This document shows, in pieces, positions 32,997 to 45,000 of a stretch of 64,000 nucleotides of DNA. Source of the DNA: Aedes albopictus (taxonomy: Eukaryota > Arthropoda > Insecta > Diptera > Culicidae); contig NC_085138.1 of NCBI RefSeq assembly GCF_035046485.1, forward strand, positions 290,762,256 through 290,826,255. The letters run 5' to 3'. The notes beneath the pieces are model-generated. The model saw only the letters and a program-made list of their open reading frames with translations. It searched no databases and was not told where the DNA came from. Both the position numbers and the translations under genes were made by a program. Within the stretch, counting starts at the first letter, position 1; every line of letters begins with the position of its first letter.

Positions 32997-33200
32997 GGGT
33001 CTTGTACCATTTGGGCAGGTGTATCTATTTTGGGCACTTGCCGTTATAACTAAGTCTGAGATTGACTTGAATTGCCCGATTGATTTGAAATTTTGTATAG
33101 AGTTAGATACTGTACGTGCCTAACTCTATACAAAATTTCAAATCAATCAGTTTGAAATTGACTTAGTTATAGCAGCAAGTGCCCAAATGGTACAAGACCC
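32997..33200. mobile_element. 204-bp MITE, TIR GGGTCTTGTACCATTTGGG
   Basis: Perfect ~21-bp inverted ends, TA on both sides (32995-32996, 33201-33202). Interior arms with AACTCTATACAAAATTTCAA are also inverted. A diverged relative is at 24380-24580. Confidence 0.85.
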
Positions 33201-33202
33201 TA

Positions 33203-34295
33203 TCTGATTAGAGATAACTTGAGAACAGAAGTGGAAAATCATTGGATATCAACACTAAAATTTATTGACATTGATGTAAAAAAATATTTTTTTTCGAGAA
33301 AAATCAAAAAAGTGTCAATCTATGATAACTTTTTTCAACGTTTAAAAAGTACCTATGTTTTAATAGTTTGTGAAGCATTAACGTTCATAATTTCATTCAA
33401 TTTGGTTCACTGGTTTCCGAGATATGACAGCTCAAAAATGAGTTGTCTAAAAAATAGGGTTTTACCCGAACGGTTCTAACTTTGCGAAGTATTAATCAAT
33501 CGAGCCCAAATTTGTACCAATAGGTTGACAAACAGTCAAAATTTGAGATTTTTTGATGCACTCTATGAAAAGTTATAGCATGTTGAACTTTTTTGTGAGA
33601 GAAAAAAATGTTGCCTATCCCAAACATTTTGGCCATCCCCAGTACATTCGTGAATGTGGGTAATATGGATTATAATTATAATTCAGCACGATGGTAGGAA
33701 AGTCCACCCATGTTGTCATTATTTTATACATTTTTAACAGAATAGTTGAGGAAACTATGTCTAAGTACAACTTAAATGCCTTAAGGACATCAAATGTCTG
33801 TTGAGCAGATTCCCCGCCCCCCATGGTTTAGAAGGAAAAAAGGTCATTAAATGCCTGAAAAGCCTTGCTGTTTTGTGACTGCTATGACATCTCGATTCAT
33901 AGCGATTGTTATTAATTATTTAATCGTTTACCATTTCACGGTTGTGGCATTGGGATTAAATGTGCCATTTTTCATTATACCGTTACCTCTAAGTAATTTC
34001 TTCTGCTGTTTAAGCCTAATGAAATTATATAACAATTAAAATAAACTGCTAAATATAAATAGGAAAACTGTATAACGAAAATCATATGGACGTACAAAAT
34101 GAGACATTTCTTTAGCACATTAAAACAATCTTACTTGACCTTACCTTCACTATTGATCCAAATCGACTGAAAATAATCACACGAAACAAAACGGTTTCAA
34201 ACTGCAATCGGGAGTAAGTTGTTCACATCATAGAAACAAATCTGTAAAAGTAACCGTCGCTGTAATTCCATAACTTATCAATCGATCATTTCCTC
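33203..34295. other. Gene-free region upstream of CPR gene 4
   Basis: Only short ORFs without recognisable content. Confidence 0.35.
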
Positions 34296-34298
34296 TAA

Positions 34299-34463
34299 GG
34301 CATGGTACACAAACTACGTAACGCTAAAATCAGCGATTTCAGACTCCCCCCTCCCCCATGTAACGCTTTTTGTATGAAAACCAAACATATTTTGTATGGC
34401 TCGTAACGCTAAGCTAGACTCCCCCCCTCCCCCTATAGCGTTACGTAATTTGTGTACGATGCC
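34299..34463. mobile_element. 165-bp MITE, TAA TSD (PIF/Harbinger-like)
   Basis: Left GGCATGGTACACAAACTACG; right (reverse complement) GGCATCGTACACAAATTACG; both continue TAACGCTA. TAA at 34296-34298 and 34464-34466; a 3-bp TWA TSD is the PIF/Harbinger pattern. Its end is about 220 bp upstream of the gene 4 TATA box. Confidence 0.8.
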
Positions 34464-34685
34464 TAATTGATTCGATTGCAATTCGTCACTCCGATCGATA
34501 TTGTCATGTTCATTTTCGTATGTACATATGTCGAAAAGAACCGGTGCAGAGAAACACAGGCAAACCAGCAGCGAAATGGTAAAGAAAGCTAGGAGTAGGG
34601 GCATCATCATATTTTTCTCTCGATATGACCATCCGAATTGTGAATCGTCTCCCCTTCGGCGGTCGTCAAATCCCCTGTCCACTTG

Positions 34686-34722
34686 TATATATAGTAAAGC
34701 CAGACCTCCAAAAGGCATCAGT
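34686..34722 (+). promoter_or_regulatory. Core promoter of CPR gene 4
   Basis: TATATATAG at 34686 and ATCAGT at 34717-34722, 31 bp apart, followed by GTGCATTCAACCAG. Confidence 0.78.
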
Positions 34723-34786
34723 GTGCATTCAACCAGTGGATTTGAAGCGTTCAAACAGTTTTCCCAGATTTAAGAACTACAGAAAA

Positions 34787-35372
34787 ATGAAACTGGTGAG
34801 TTGAGTCGAGCCTCTCGTGGGGTGTGATATAATTGTGCTTTCTTTTGAAACATCGTCTGAAGACAAATGGTTCACGTGCTTTCAATCAACGTGCATCATT
34901 AAGTGATTTGTGTAATTTGTCTGATCGATTTCAATCATTTTTTTCTTGTTGTTTATGGCAGTTTATCGCCCTGTCCGCTTTGATGGCCGTGGTGGCTGCT
35001 GGTGGTGATCACTACGTGGAGCATAAGCACATTCCGATCGTGCACAGCGAGCTGGTCCAGAGCAACGACGGTAACTTCAAGTTTGGATACGAATCGGGCA
35101 ATGGAATCGTCGTCCAAGAGGCAGGTCACGTCAAAAACTTTGGAAGCAAGGATCATGAGACCAACGTTGCTCAAGGATCGTACTCTTACGTTGATCCTCA
35201 TGGAGAAGTTGTTTCTGTGAGCTACGTCGCCGACGAGAATGGGTTCCATGCCCAAGGATCGCATATCCCAACGCCACCACCACTACCAAAGGAGCTGGTT
35301 GAAGCCTATGCCAAGGTGGGCAGTCATCCAGAGGCCCACCACGAGGAACCAGCTAGTTACAAGGGTCACTAA
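34787..35372 (+). CDS. RR-1 cuticular protein (CPR), gene 4
   Basis: Exons 34787-34795 (Met-Lys-Leu) and 34962-35372; GT at 34796, GGCAG ending at 34961; 139 aa. Signal peptide FIALSALMAVVAA; mature start GGDHYVEHK. RR-1 domain: FKFGYESGNG, QEAGHVKNFG, GSYSYVDPHGE, YVADENGFHAQG, PTPPPLP; tail YKGH. Expected to be secreted and to bind chitin in flexible cuticle. The coding type matches gene 1 (HSELVQSND, TPPPLP, YKGH), but the 3' UTR stem-loop matches genes 2 and 3, so the gene looks mosaic. A longer same-frame start at 34833 would lie in the intron and lacks a signal peptide, so it is rejected. Confidence 0.93.
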
Positions 35373-35489
35373 GCAGATCCGGTGTCGCGGGGAAGCGAGA
35401 TGCCAAAATGTGATAGTCTATCCGATTGTCAGCCGGATAGTGCCTAGTGAAATCATTTCTATTATATTTAAGAAACACATGTAAATAAA
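35373..35489 (+). other. 3' UTR of CPR gene 4 with conserved stem-loop
   Basis: CCAAAATGTGATAGT, stem CTATCCG (35418-35424), loop ATTGTCAGC, stem CGGATAG (35434-35440), GTGCCTAG. AATAAA at 35484-35489. Confidence 0.78.
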
Positions 35490-35639
35490 AATGTTTAATT
35501 AGGAATGCTTTCTTATTGTTAGCAGGAGACTGCAGTTTTCTTTAGTTAAATGCATATTTCTATATTTGATCGTGTTGACTGGTTGACCGTGTTTACATCC
35601 AAATATTTGGTCTTGTTAACGTTGATGGTGAGACCGGCC

Positions 35640-36503
35640 CACTAAGGGGATTCAGTTGGCCAAAAATCGCAAATTGACTTTATTCAATTTGAGATTCAGG
35701 TTCCGTAGTTGAAAGTAGACCACTTGGACCAGTAAACCCTAGAATGTTAGTTTGCTAATCCCTATACTTATCAAGATACTGGCAGCAGAATGAGACCACT
35801 GCCAATTTTTGGTAAAATTAATGAAATATTCAACTTCGCATATCTTCGGCATCAATGAAGAATGTTAAACTTTTAAAGTAGTTTCTAAAAGCTTGCTTAT
35901 AAACCTTTCGAATGACGTATTAGAGGAAGAATGTTGTTTTTAAAACTATCAAATGATGCCACATTAAAAATATCATTTTTTTCCCACACAAACCGATCCA
36001 TACAAAAAAAGTTTCGCTGAGTTTCACTTCGGGACTACTTCTATGTCTTTGTTTAGGATCCCTGGGAGACATTGAAATCAAATTTGGCTGCTACTAGCTG
36101 CTATTCTGCAATTCAAATCAAGTTGTCGGCGTTGATTGAGATATTGCTAAATAAAATCACCCTATTGGCCATTAAATACCTCTGAGGAAACATTTGGTCG
36201 TCATAGTCACTTTTCTCGGTAGATAAATCATAGTGCAGTCTAAATCTGATCTTGGATCTCTTACCGAAGCGTGTTTTTACGTATTAGAATTTCATTTTGT
36301 AAATAGGAACAGAAATCCTTAAACGCCTAAAAGTATGCAATGCCCTTGTAATTTCATGCGTTTGAAACTGACGTGTTGAAACAACCCGTTCAGCATGTTT
36401 TTCATATTTTTCAGGTATAAACCCTACGAATAGGAGCAAGGCATTATAAAATTGACGCGAAAATATTTTTGGCCACCTGTTTGTATGGAGCCGCCCCATA
36501 GTG
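35640..36503. mobile_element. 864-bp non-autonomous Transib-like element, copy 1
   Basis: Left end CACTAAGGGGATTC; right end (reverse complement) CACTATGGGGCGGC. A 5-bp TSD CGGCC flanks it (35635-35639, 36504-36508). CAC-starting TIRs near CACWATGG with a 5-bp GC-rich TSD are the Transib pattern (family knowledge); the family call is inference. No transposase ORF. The full-length relative at 62190-63055 has its own TSD. Confidence 0.7.
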
Positions 36504-36599
36504 CGGCCACCGAAGGAAGCGAGGCAAAAATCGCTATATATTTGCTTTTACTGCTTGGAACTCTATGAATCTTTACTATTACTTTAGAGCTTTTAGTAG

Positions 36600-37034
36600 A
36601 ACTCTTTTAAAGAAAAACTAGAAAGGACGAGCAAATTCCTTTTAATTCTACTACTGTGCTTATCTTCGGACAGATAGGCCTATTTCGTCTGTGACTTACA
36701 GACTTCTACAGTGTCAAGTGCTCGACTGAAGAAAACCTCGCATTCGTTGTGGTATTTATACTAGGAGTGTATGTGTAGGTACGTGTGTGGGTAAAAGTGT
36801 AGGTATAAAATGTAGGTACAGATTTGTAAAAAGGGGGTGTATCTACCTGTTAGAAAACAGGGTGTCAATAAGATACCTAGAGCTAGGAAAATTCCTACCG
36901 ATTTGGTAGGTAGTCAATTGGTGTTTGTTGTGTTATTTTTTCCTGCCGATATAGGCCTATCTGTCCGAAGATAAGCACAGTAGTAGAATTAAAAGGAATT
37001 TACTCGTCCTTTCTAGTTTTTCTTTAAAAGAGTT
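36600..37034. mobile_element. 435-bp foldback element
   Basis: Arms of about 85 bp: AACTCTTTTAAAGAAAAACT, AGAAAGGACGAG, TTCTACTACTGTGCTTATC, CGGACAGATAGGCCTAT on the left and the reverse complement on the right. TSD unclear. Confidence 0.75.
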
Positions 37035-37400
37035 ATTCATTTTTTATTTTCTTTTGCAAAAGTGAAGTATTAGTGAGGTGTTTTTAAATTAAACTAGAGT
37101 CTGATGAAAAAACTCTATGAATATTTGAATTTGAATATAACCCCTTAAAGGATTCTTTTAAAACACGATACGATACCTAACATAACCCTAAACTCTAAAG
37201 GAATGTCTTTAACGAAAATAAGGGAAAATAACCATTTAACCAGTTTTCTGACCAACATACTCCTTAACAATAAAACTAAAGAGAGTCTATGATCACAGGA
37301 AGAAAACATGTCCAATTAGAACAAAAGCAGTGAAAACGGCAAACAATTTCTTTACGGACGGATATTTGCCAAACGAACCATTCGGCAACTACAGTTACAG
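37035..37400. other. Gene-free spacer
   Basis: No gene or repeat end supported. Confidence 0.35.
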
Positions 37401-38470
37401 TTTGAAATTTTACTTGACAACTTACGCTCCCTAACGGCGAAATCACCCACTAATTGAGCTCTTGACTTTCTGAAGTACTTTGCCTAAGATGGCACTTTTC
37501 TATCTGATCTGGATCTCGAGATAGCGGAGTTTAAAGCTTTACTTGACAATTAGCGCCACCTAGCGGCGAAATCACCAACTAAATGTTGAGTCACCAAATT
37601 GCTCTTGTCTAAGTGGTTTATGAATGGCCCCTAAAGAACTTTGCCGAAGACGACACTTTTCTATCTACTATGGATTTCGGGATAAAGAATTTTGAAACTT
37701 TACTTGATGACTAGCACCATCTAGCGGCAAAATCATAAATTAGTTGTTGAATCGCCAGATTACTCTTGACTTTCTGAAGAAATTTGCCGAATGCGGCCCT
37801 CTTCTATCTGCTCTGGATCCCGAGCTAGAGAAGTTTAAATTTTCTTCACAACTAGCGTCACCTAGCGGTAAAATCACCAATTAATTGTTAAATCATCAGA
37901 TAGCTCTTGGCTTCTTGAAGAACTTTGCCGAAGACGACACTTTTCTATCTGTTTTGGATCTCGAGATAGCGGAGTTGAAGCTTCACTTGACATCTAGCGC
38001 TACCTAGCGGTGAAATCACCAACTATTTGTTGGATCACCAGATTGCTCTTGACTTCTTGAAGAACTTTGTCCAAGACGACACTTTGCTATTTGCTCTGGA
38101 TCTTGAGACGGCCCTCTTCTATCTGCTCTGGATCCCAAGCTAGAGACCTAGAGGGGAAATCACCAACTAATTGTTGAATCACCAGATTGCTCTTGACTTC
38201 CTGTATAACTTTGCCGAAGATGACACTTTTCTATTTACTCTGGATCTCCAGATAGGGAAGTTTGAAACTTTACTTGACGACAAGCGCCACCTAGCGTCGA
38301 AATCACAAACTTATTGTTGAACCGCCAGATTGTTCTTGACCTACTGAACAACTTTGCCGAAGACAGCATTGTTCCAAACAAAGTAGATCTTGAGATATCG
38401 CACCTTATGAGTGCTTCTACTGGCGAGTGTACATAGCAACCACTTCTACATAGCGCCTCTATCGGCCAAT
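37400..38470. repeat. ~143-bp tandem array, 7-8 units
   Basis: Units share GCGCCACCTAGCGG, AAATCACCAACTA, TTTGCCGAAGACGACACTTT and CTGGATCTCGAGATAG. The word AAATCA starts at about 37440, 37569, 37727, 37871, 38013, 38157 and 38300, most intervals 142-144 bp. Stops occur in all frames; non-coding. Confidence 0.85.
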
Positions 38471-39401
38471 TTGCCAACTATTTGGATGATAGTTGGCCTT
38501 GTGTGGTAGATCTATTCTTTAGTGCTACAACTTTGCCAAAGAAAGTATGGTGCTATCTTGTAATACGCCTGAGATATTCGCTCACACCCCCAATTAGGCG
38601 AAATCCTATAAGCACTGTGATTCCCACAACACGGATTCCTACTGCACCCCCGAACCAACCGTGTAGTAGGAGTCTAGATTGTATTTTATGCAAATATCTC
38701 AACTGACGACCTCAAATATCTTTGAATTGTGCTCTGAAACGTAAGCCAATTTAATTCAACTCAAACACATTTAACAGACTTTTTTCAGCCCCCCAAGTAG
38801 CTTTTCTGGGAATATCAATAAACCTAAATCCTATCCTCCGCTGTTCGAATATCCTGCAAACGACACCGCTGCGCTCAACAAGCGAGGATAAAATTACCAA
38901 ATCAATGGCATCCAAACACTGAGAGTGGATATACCGGCCGAGGCGAAGGCGGCAAGGCACACTGTTTGGCGAATATTGCTACTGGAGCTGAAGCCAAACA
39001 ATTTCGTACGGGAATCGTTTGTTAGCAGTAACCTTGGCTGAAAATGTGTTTTCCCGAGGTTTTTTTCGGTATATTTTGTTTCTTCTTTACACATGATGCT
39101 TGGAGCAGCACATACGAACCTAGGGGAAAGTGGGGAGAGATGCCATTTTTCAAATTTTCAATGAAAAATTGCCTCGTTTATTAGGCATTCAAAGTGTTGA
39201 CAGTAACTAATCAATATGTGCTGGATACTTCAGGTAAAATATTCACGAAACTAATACATTTTCATCTATTTTTAAGCGATTTGAAAAGTTGGTTCGTAAA
39301 ACGGAAGTGGTGCAAAAAGGCCATCTGCCATTACCCCATGTCACTTGATGAAACCATTCAAAAATTACGTCCATCATTTTCCGCGCATACCTAAATACCT
39401 A
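38471..39401. other. Gene-free region
   Basis: No gene. CCTAGGGGAAAGTGGGGAGA at 39119 resembles a TIR end (compare 57445-57465, TTTGCCCCACTTTCCCCTA); only one end is seen here. Confidence 0.4.
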
Positions 39402-39696
39402 CACAGAAAAAAATATGTAATTAAAATTCAGCGAAAAATCATGCACATAAAGGGAATGCTAGAGTTAGTGCATATTTACATGAAATATCATGAAAAATTA
39501 CGTTATGTTCGTGTAAATTTCCACTAATAGTCGCGTAACCGGTTGATGTCCATGATGGTTTACGCGATGGTTGGCGGAAATTTACACGATGGTAATGTAA
39601 TTTTACATTATATCTCATGTAAAAGTGCACTAACTCTAGCATTCCCTTTATGTGCATGATTTCTCGCTGAATTTTAATTACATATTTTTTTCTGTG
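39402..39696. mobile_element. 295-bp foldback MITE, TIR CACAGAAAAAAATATG
   Basis: Inverted ends CACAGAAAAAAATATG then TAATTAAAATTCAGCGA, TA on both sides (39400-39401, 39697-39698). Interior arms with AGGGAATGCTAGAGTTAGTG are also inverted. Confidence 0.85.
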
Positions 39697-39698
39697 TA

Positions 39699-41149
39699 GA
39701 GTGTCAGGCACCTCCCCCCCTAAACGATGGTCGTCATATTTGAATGACCTATAACATGGATAGCGTAACCATCAACAACCATGCGCCTCCATATGATTCT
39801 AAATCTTCCTGGAAACACTTGGCTGATAATAAAACCACCTTAAAACCTTAAGCTGCCCATTTTCATTGGGAAATCAAAAGATTTTCCGTTGGTTTGCCTG
39901 CCTGGTCCATTTTACCCCACCTTGGCATTTTGGACTTTGTACTCTACCAACCCAGTCAGTGTCAACAGGTCCAACAGTCCTGCGCGAGGATGGGAAATTC
40001 AGCAAGCAGAGGTTGTGATGCTAGCTGACGGGCGCGGGCGGCGAGGCGCACAGAAGTGGCAGTCTACGATTATCGTAATTCGAGAGCTGCCTGATTTGGG
40101 AAAAGCAATTTTCGGTGACATTCTTTGATGCTTTTGCGTGGGTATGTTATTTCGTTATGTGTACATATATATCTAATCTATGTAGGTGGGGTGATAGATT
40201 CCTTTCAGTTCGTTTGCATCGATATTGATGTCATCAAGGTTATTGTGGATGAAGAATGATGTGCTTGATTATACAATGGAGACCGGTTGATCTTTGCAAT
40301 TTGAAATATTAATAAATTTTCGGGAGTTGCTGAACTTCTTTTTGTGTAAAAATTGTGAGCCGGTATTTGCTTATACAAATTTGTAGCTCCTGGCAGCCAG
40401 ATTTTCCGTACTCTGAGCACTATTTTTTGTGGGTCACATTGATTACCCTCAATTTCCTGCTCCTCTGCAACCGCGTGCAGCCAGCGTGTTTGCGACTGTT
40501 CACAAAGTCGTCAACTTCCACTTTGATCCCTACTGAATATTGTTTTCGCTACTCTTTCTTCCGACTTCCGCAGCACTTTGCGCTCAAAAACTCCCATAGA
40601 TCGATCTACCTCATTTCACGCTCACGCCTTGTGACCGTCAAGACCAGTGAATCAAAATTCAACCATCGCGCAACAACAATGACAATGTCGCAACCTGTAT
40701 TTGTTGCGACAAACCAACCCATGCGACATAAGTTTGTCCCAACATGAAAATAATGGGATTAACATCGTACACCACGAGTTTAGAGATTTTTAAGCCTTGC
40801 ATTGCGATTTTCGAACGGCAACTTCTAGTCGGTAAACACTGCAACTCTGGTGAAGCTTTATCATCAAACAGTTTCGACTTTGGGTTAGTAATAATTGATT
40901 ATTCACGAGTTGAAAAGTATGCAACAAATTCAGCTTCCGTTTTGTCTGCAACAAAAAATTTCGCGATCATGTCATTATCTGTTACCAGTAGGGATAAAGA
41001 GTAATCGTCGCACCTTCTTTGTTGCTTGTTTTGTGCCTCTTTTGTCTGACAATTCTCTTCACTGATCAGGATCTTATAGCGAATTCAGTTTTCGATTGGA
41101 ATTACGGGTCACACCATCCGTAAAATGGTTCTATTTGCAGTTGCCATAC
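39699..41149. other. Gene-free region
   Basis: Only short ORFs; the longest (40355-40747) has no recognisable domain. Confidence 0.35.
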
Positions 41150-41870
41150 GACTCTTTACTTCACGGGAAACGTCATTGTCACATGTCACAAGTGTTCTAA
41201 GATAAACACATATTCCACAACTTCAAACACATCCCCTTCAATCACTACCTTCACCCTAACACCACAAGGCCTGCCTCTGTCTCCACCCGCAATCATGTAC
41301 TTCATCTTGATAGAGCTAATCGTCAAGCTTATCCTCCCTCTTCCCTCTTCAAGCCTATGTCTCCCTCTTTAGAGGAGCATAATCATCTACCACTGCCCTA
41401 CGATCGATGCCGATGACATCAATATTGTCCGCGAAGCCGGATTAAGGTTCCTTGCACGCCAGACATTTCTAAATGGTCCTTCGAGTGAAATGTTAAAAAG
41501 CATCACCCTGATTTAATCCATATAAGGTTACAAACAAGGTGGACACTTTGTCTGCGATGTAAAAACTACATTTTGGTCCATCCAGTGTTGCGTGTATCAG
41601 CCAAATTAGTTTCGTCGGAAAACCATATTCTGACATTTTTTGCTAAAGCTAATTTCTTTTAATCGTATGGTATCATATGGTAAGTCTGCAAGTTACACTC
41701 CCAAGATTTGTCTAGCATCATTTGCTGCTTAAACTTTTGGTCCGTCATTGATCGACCTTCACGAAAACCAGCCTGGTATTCGCCGACAAAGCACTCCTCA
41801 AGAGGTATCAGTCCGTTGGGCAGAGCACGCGAGTATATCTCGTACACCGAATTCAAAAAGAGTTATCCCT
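41150..41870 (-). pseudogene. Decayed RTE-clade reverse transcriptase
   Basis: Minus strand, several frames. YQAGFREGRSMTDQ (near 41790) aligns with YQAGFMGERATTDQ of the intact copy. Then YGFPTKLIWLIHATLD (about 41600), a remnant of the ADD region near 41430, KMKYMIAGGD (about 41300) and TCDNDVSREV (about 41180). The catalytic region is lost through indels. It lies just downstream of the intact RTE element on the same strand and is an older copy. Confidence 0.75.
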
Positions 41871-42015
41871 TTGTATTAAGCATACTCTAGTGTGCGCCCT
41901 TTCTAGTATATTGGGCATATAAGGCCATCCAAGAATCTGATGGATTGATTGATGCAGCTCCTCGCTTCCACGCTAAAGAGATTGGACCGGCATCCCGTCT
42001 TTTTCAGAATCCTTC

Positions 42016-45000
42016 CTTTATACCTTACCTTACCGCTCAGGCTAAGGCCGGGGTGGCCTCTGCTGTACATAGTAGCCGCCTCCATTCCACTCGGTCCATG
42101 GCTGTTTGTCTCCAGTTCCGCACTCTGCGTAGGGTCCGCAGATCGTCCTCCACTTGGTCGACCCACCTAGCTCGCTGCGCTCCACGTCTTCTTGTACCGG
42201 TCGGATGACTCTCGAGAACCATTTTAGTCGGGTTGCTATCCGACATCCTGATGACGTGACCCGCCCACCGTAGCCTCCCGATTTTCGCGGTATGGACGAT
42301 GGTTGGTTCTCTCAGCAGCTGATGCAGCTCGTGGTTCATTCGCCTTCTCCAAGTCCCGTCTTCCATCTGCACTCCGCCGTAGATGGTACGCAACACCTTC
42401 CGTTCGAAAACTCCAAGGGCGCGTTGGTCCTCTGCACGTAGGGTCCATGTTTCGTGCCCATAGAGGACGACCGGTCTAATCAACGTTTTGTAGATGGTTA
42501 ACTTCGTGTTACGGCGAACTTTATTCGATCGTAGAGTTCTGCGGAGTCCAAAGTAGGCACGATTTCCTGCCACAATGCGCCTCTGAATTTCTCTGCTGGT
42601 GTCGTTGTCGTCGGTCACCAGTGAGCCCAAGTACACGAATTCTTCAACCGCCTCGATTTCATCACCGTCGATATGAATTCGGGGTGGCGGGCGCGGTGAT
42701 TCCTCCCTGGAGCCCTTTGCCATCATGTACTTTGTCTTCGACACATTAATGACTAATCCGATTCGCCTGGCTGCACTCTTTAGTCGGATGTACGTTTCCG
42801 CCATCGTCTCAAATTTACGAGCAATAATATCAATATCATCGGCGAAACCAAGCAGCTGAACGGACTTCGTGAAAATCGTCCCACTCGTGTTTATCCCCGC
42901 TCTTCTTATTACACCCTCCAAAGCAATGTTGAACAGCAAGCACGAAAGACCATCACCTTGCCGTAACCCTCTGCGAGATTCGAAGGGACTCGAGAGTGTC
43001 CCTGATACTCGAACTACGCACATCACTCGATCCATCGTCGCCTTGATCAACCGTATCAGTTTATCCGGGAATCCGTATTCGTGCATAATCTGCCATAGCT
43101 GTTCTCGATCGATTGTATCATACGCCGCTTTGAAATCGATGAACAAGTGATGTGTGGGCACGTTGTATTCGCGGCATTTCTGCAACACCTGGCGGATGGC
43201 GAACATCTGGTCCGTTGTAGCGCGTTCACCCATAAATCCAGCCTGATATTGTCCCACGAACTCTCTTGCAATCGGTGATAGACGGCGGCATAAAATTTGA
43301 GAGAGTATCTTGTAGGCAGCGCTCAGTAGTGTGATCGCGCGGTAGTTCCCGCAATCCAACTTGTCGCCCTTTTTGTAGATGGGACACACGATACCTTCCA
43401 TCCATTCCTCCGGTAATACTTCCTCCTCCCAAATCTTGGTAATGACCCAGTGTAGTGCTCTCACCAGTGCTTCTCCACCGTATTTTAGAAGCTCGCTTGG
43501 TAGTTGATCTGCTCCAGCGGCTTTGTTGTTTTTCAACCGGCCGACCTCCTCCTCAATCTCTTGAAGGTCAGGGGCCGGAAGTCTTTCGTCCTGTGCACAT
43601 ACTCCTAGATCTGTTACCACGCCACCTCCGGTACTTGCAATGTCGCCATTGAGGTGCTCATCGTAATGCTGCCGCCACCTCTCGACCACCTCACGCTCGC
43701 TCGTGAGAATATTCCCGTGATTATCTCGGCACATGTCGGCTTGTGGCACAAAGCCTCTGCGCGAGCGGTTCAGCTTCTCGTAGAACTTTCGTGTGTCCTT
43801 AGCGCGGTACAGCTCTTCCATCGCTTCGCGATCTCGTTCTTCCTGCTGGCGCTTCTTCATCCGGAAGACTGAGTTCTGCCTGTTCCGCGCCTGTTTGTAA
43901 CGTGCCTCATTCGCTCTCGTACGGTGTTGCAGCATTCTCGCCCATGCTGCATTCTTCTCGTTTTTCAACTGTTCACATTCGCCGTCGTACCAGTCGTTTC
44001 TGTGATTCGGAGTCGCGAAGCCTAGTGCTGTAGCCGAGGTACTACCTATGGCGGATCGGATGTCCCTCCAGCCATCTTCAAGTGTAGCTGCGCCAAGCTG
44101 CTCTTCCGTTGGTAGGGCCACTGCTAACTGCTGCGCGTAGTCTTGAGCCACTTCTACGTTACGCAGCTGCTCGATGTTGAGTCGCGGCGTTCGACTTCGA
44201 CGCGTGGTGATAACTGTCGAAAGTTTTGAGCGCATGCATACAGCGACTAAGTAGTGATCCGAATCTATATTCGCACTGCGGTATGTGCGGACATTGGTTA
44301 TATCCGAGAAGAATTTACCGTCGATCAGAACGTGGTCGATTTGGTTTTCTGTTTGTTGGTCGGGTGATCTCCAGGTGGCTTTGTGGATATCTTTGCGGGG
44401 GAAGAAGGTGCTTCGGACTACCATACCACGGGAGGCTGCAAAGTTTACGCATCGCTGGCCGTTATCATTCGATACGGCATGCAGGCTGTTTCGCCCGATT
44501 ACCGGTCTGTACATTTCCTCCCTTCCTACCTGCGCGTTCATGTCGCCGACAACGATTTTCACGTCACGCGGCGAGCAACCATCGTATGTTTGCTCTAACT
44601 GCGCGTAGAACGCTTCTTTCTCGTCATCGGGTCTCCCTTCGTGTGGGCAGTGGACGTTGATGATGCTGTAGTTGAAGAAACGGCCCTTAACTCTCAACAT
44701 GTACATCCTTGCGTTGATCGGCTGCCACCCGATCACACGTTGTCGCATCTTGCCCAACACTATAAATCCTGTTCCCAGTTCATTGGTGGTGCCACAGCTT
44801 TGGTAGAAGGTAGCCGCTCGATGCCCGCTTTTCCACACTTTCTGTCCAGTCCAACAAAGTTCCTGCAACGCCACGATGTCGAAGTTGCGGGGATGTAGTT
44901 CGTCGTAGATTATCCTGTCACATCCTGCGAAACCTAGTGACTTGCAATTCCATGTTCCAAGTTTCCAATCGTAGTCCTTATTTCGTCGCGTGGGTCTTTG

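Noticed and set aside
34314..34754. 146-aa minus-strand ORF with a hydrophobic segment
   Set aside because: It overlaps a MITE and the gene 4 promoter on the opposite strand; no recognisable content.
34833..35372. 179-aa form of CPR gene 4
   Set aside because: The upstream part is intron; the two-exon model restores the signal peptide shared by all four genes.
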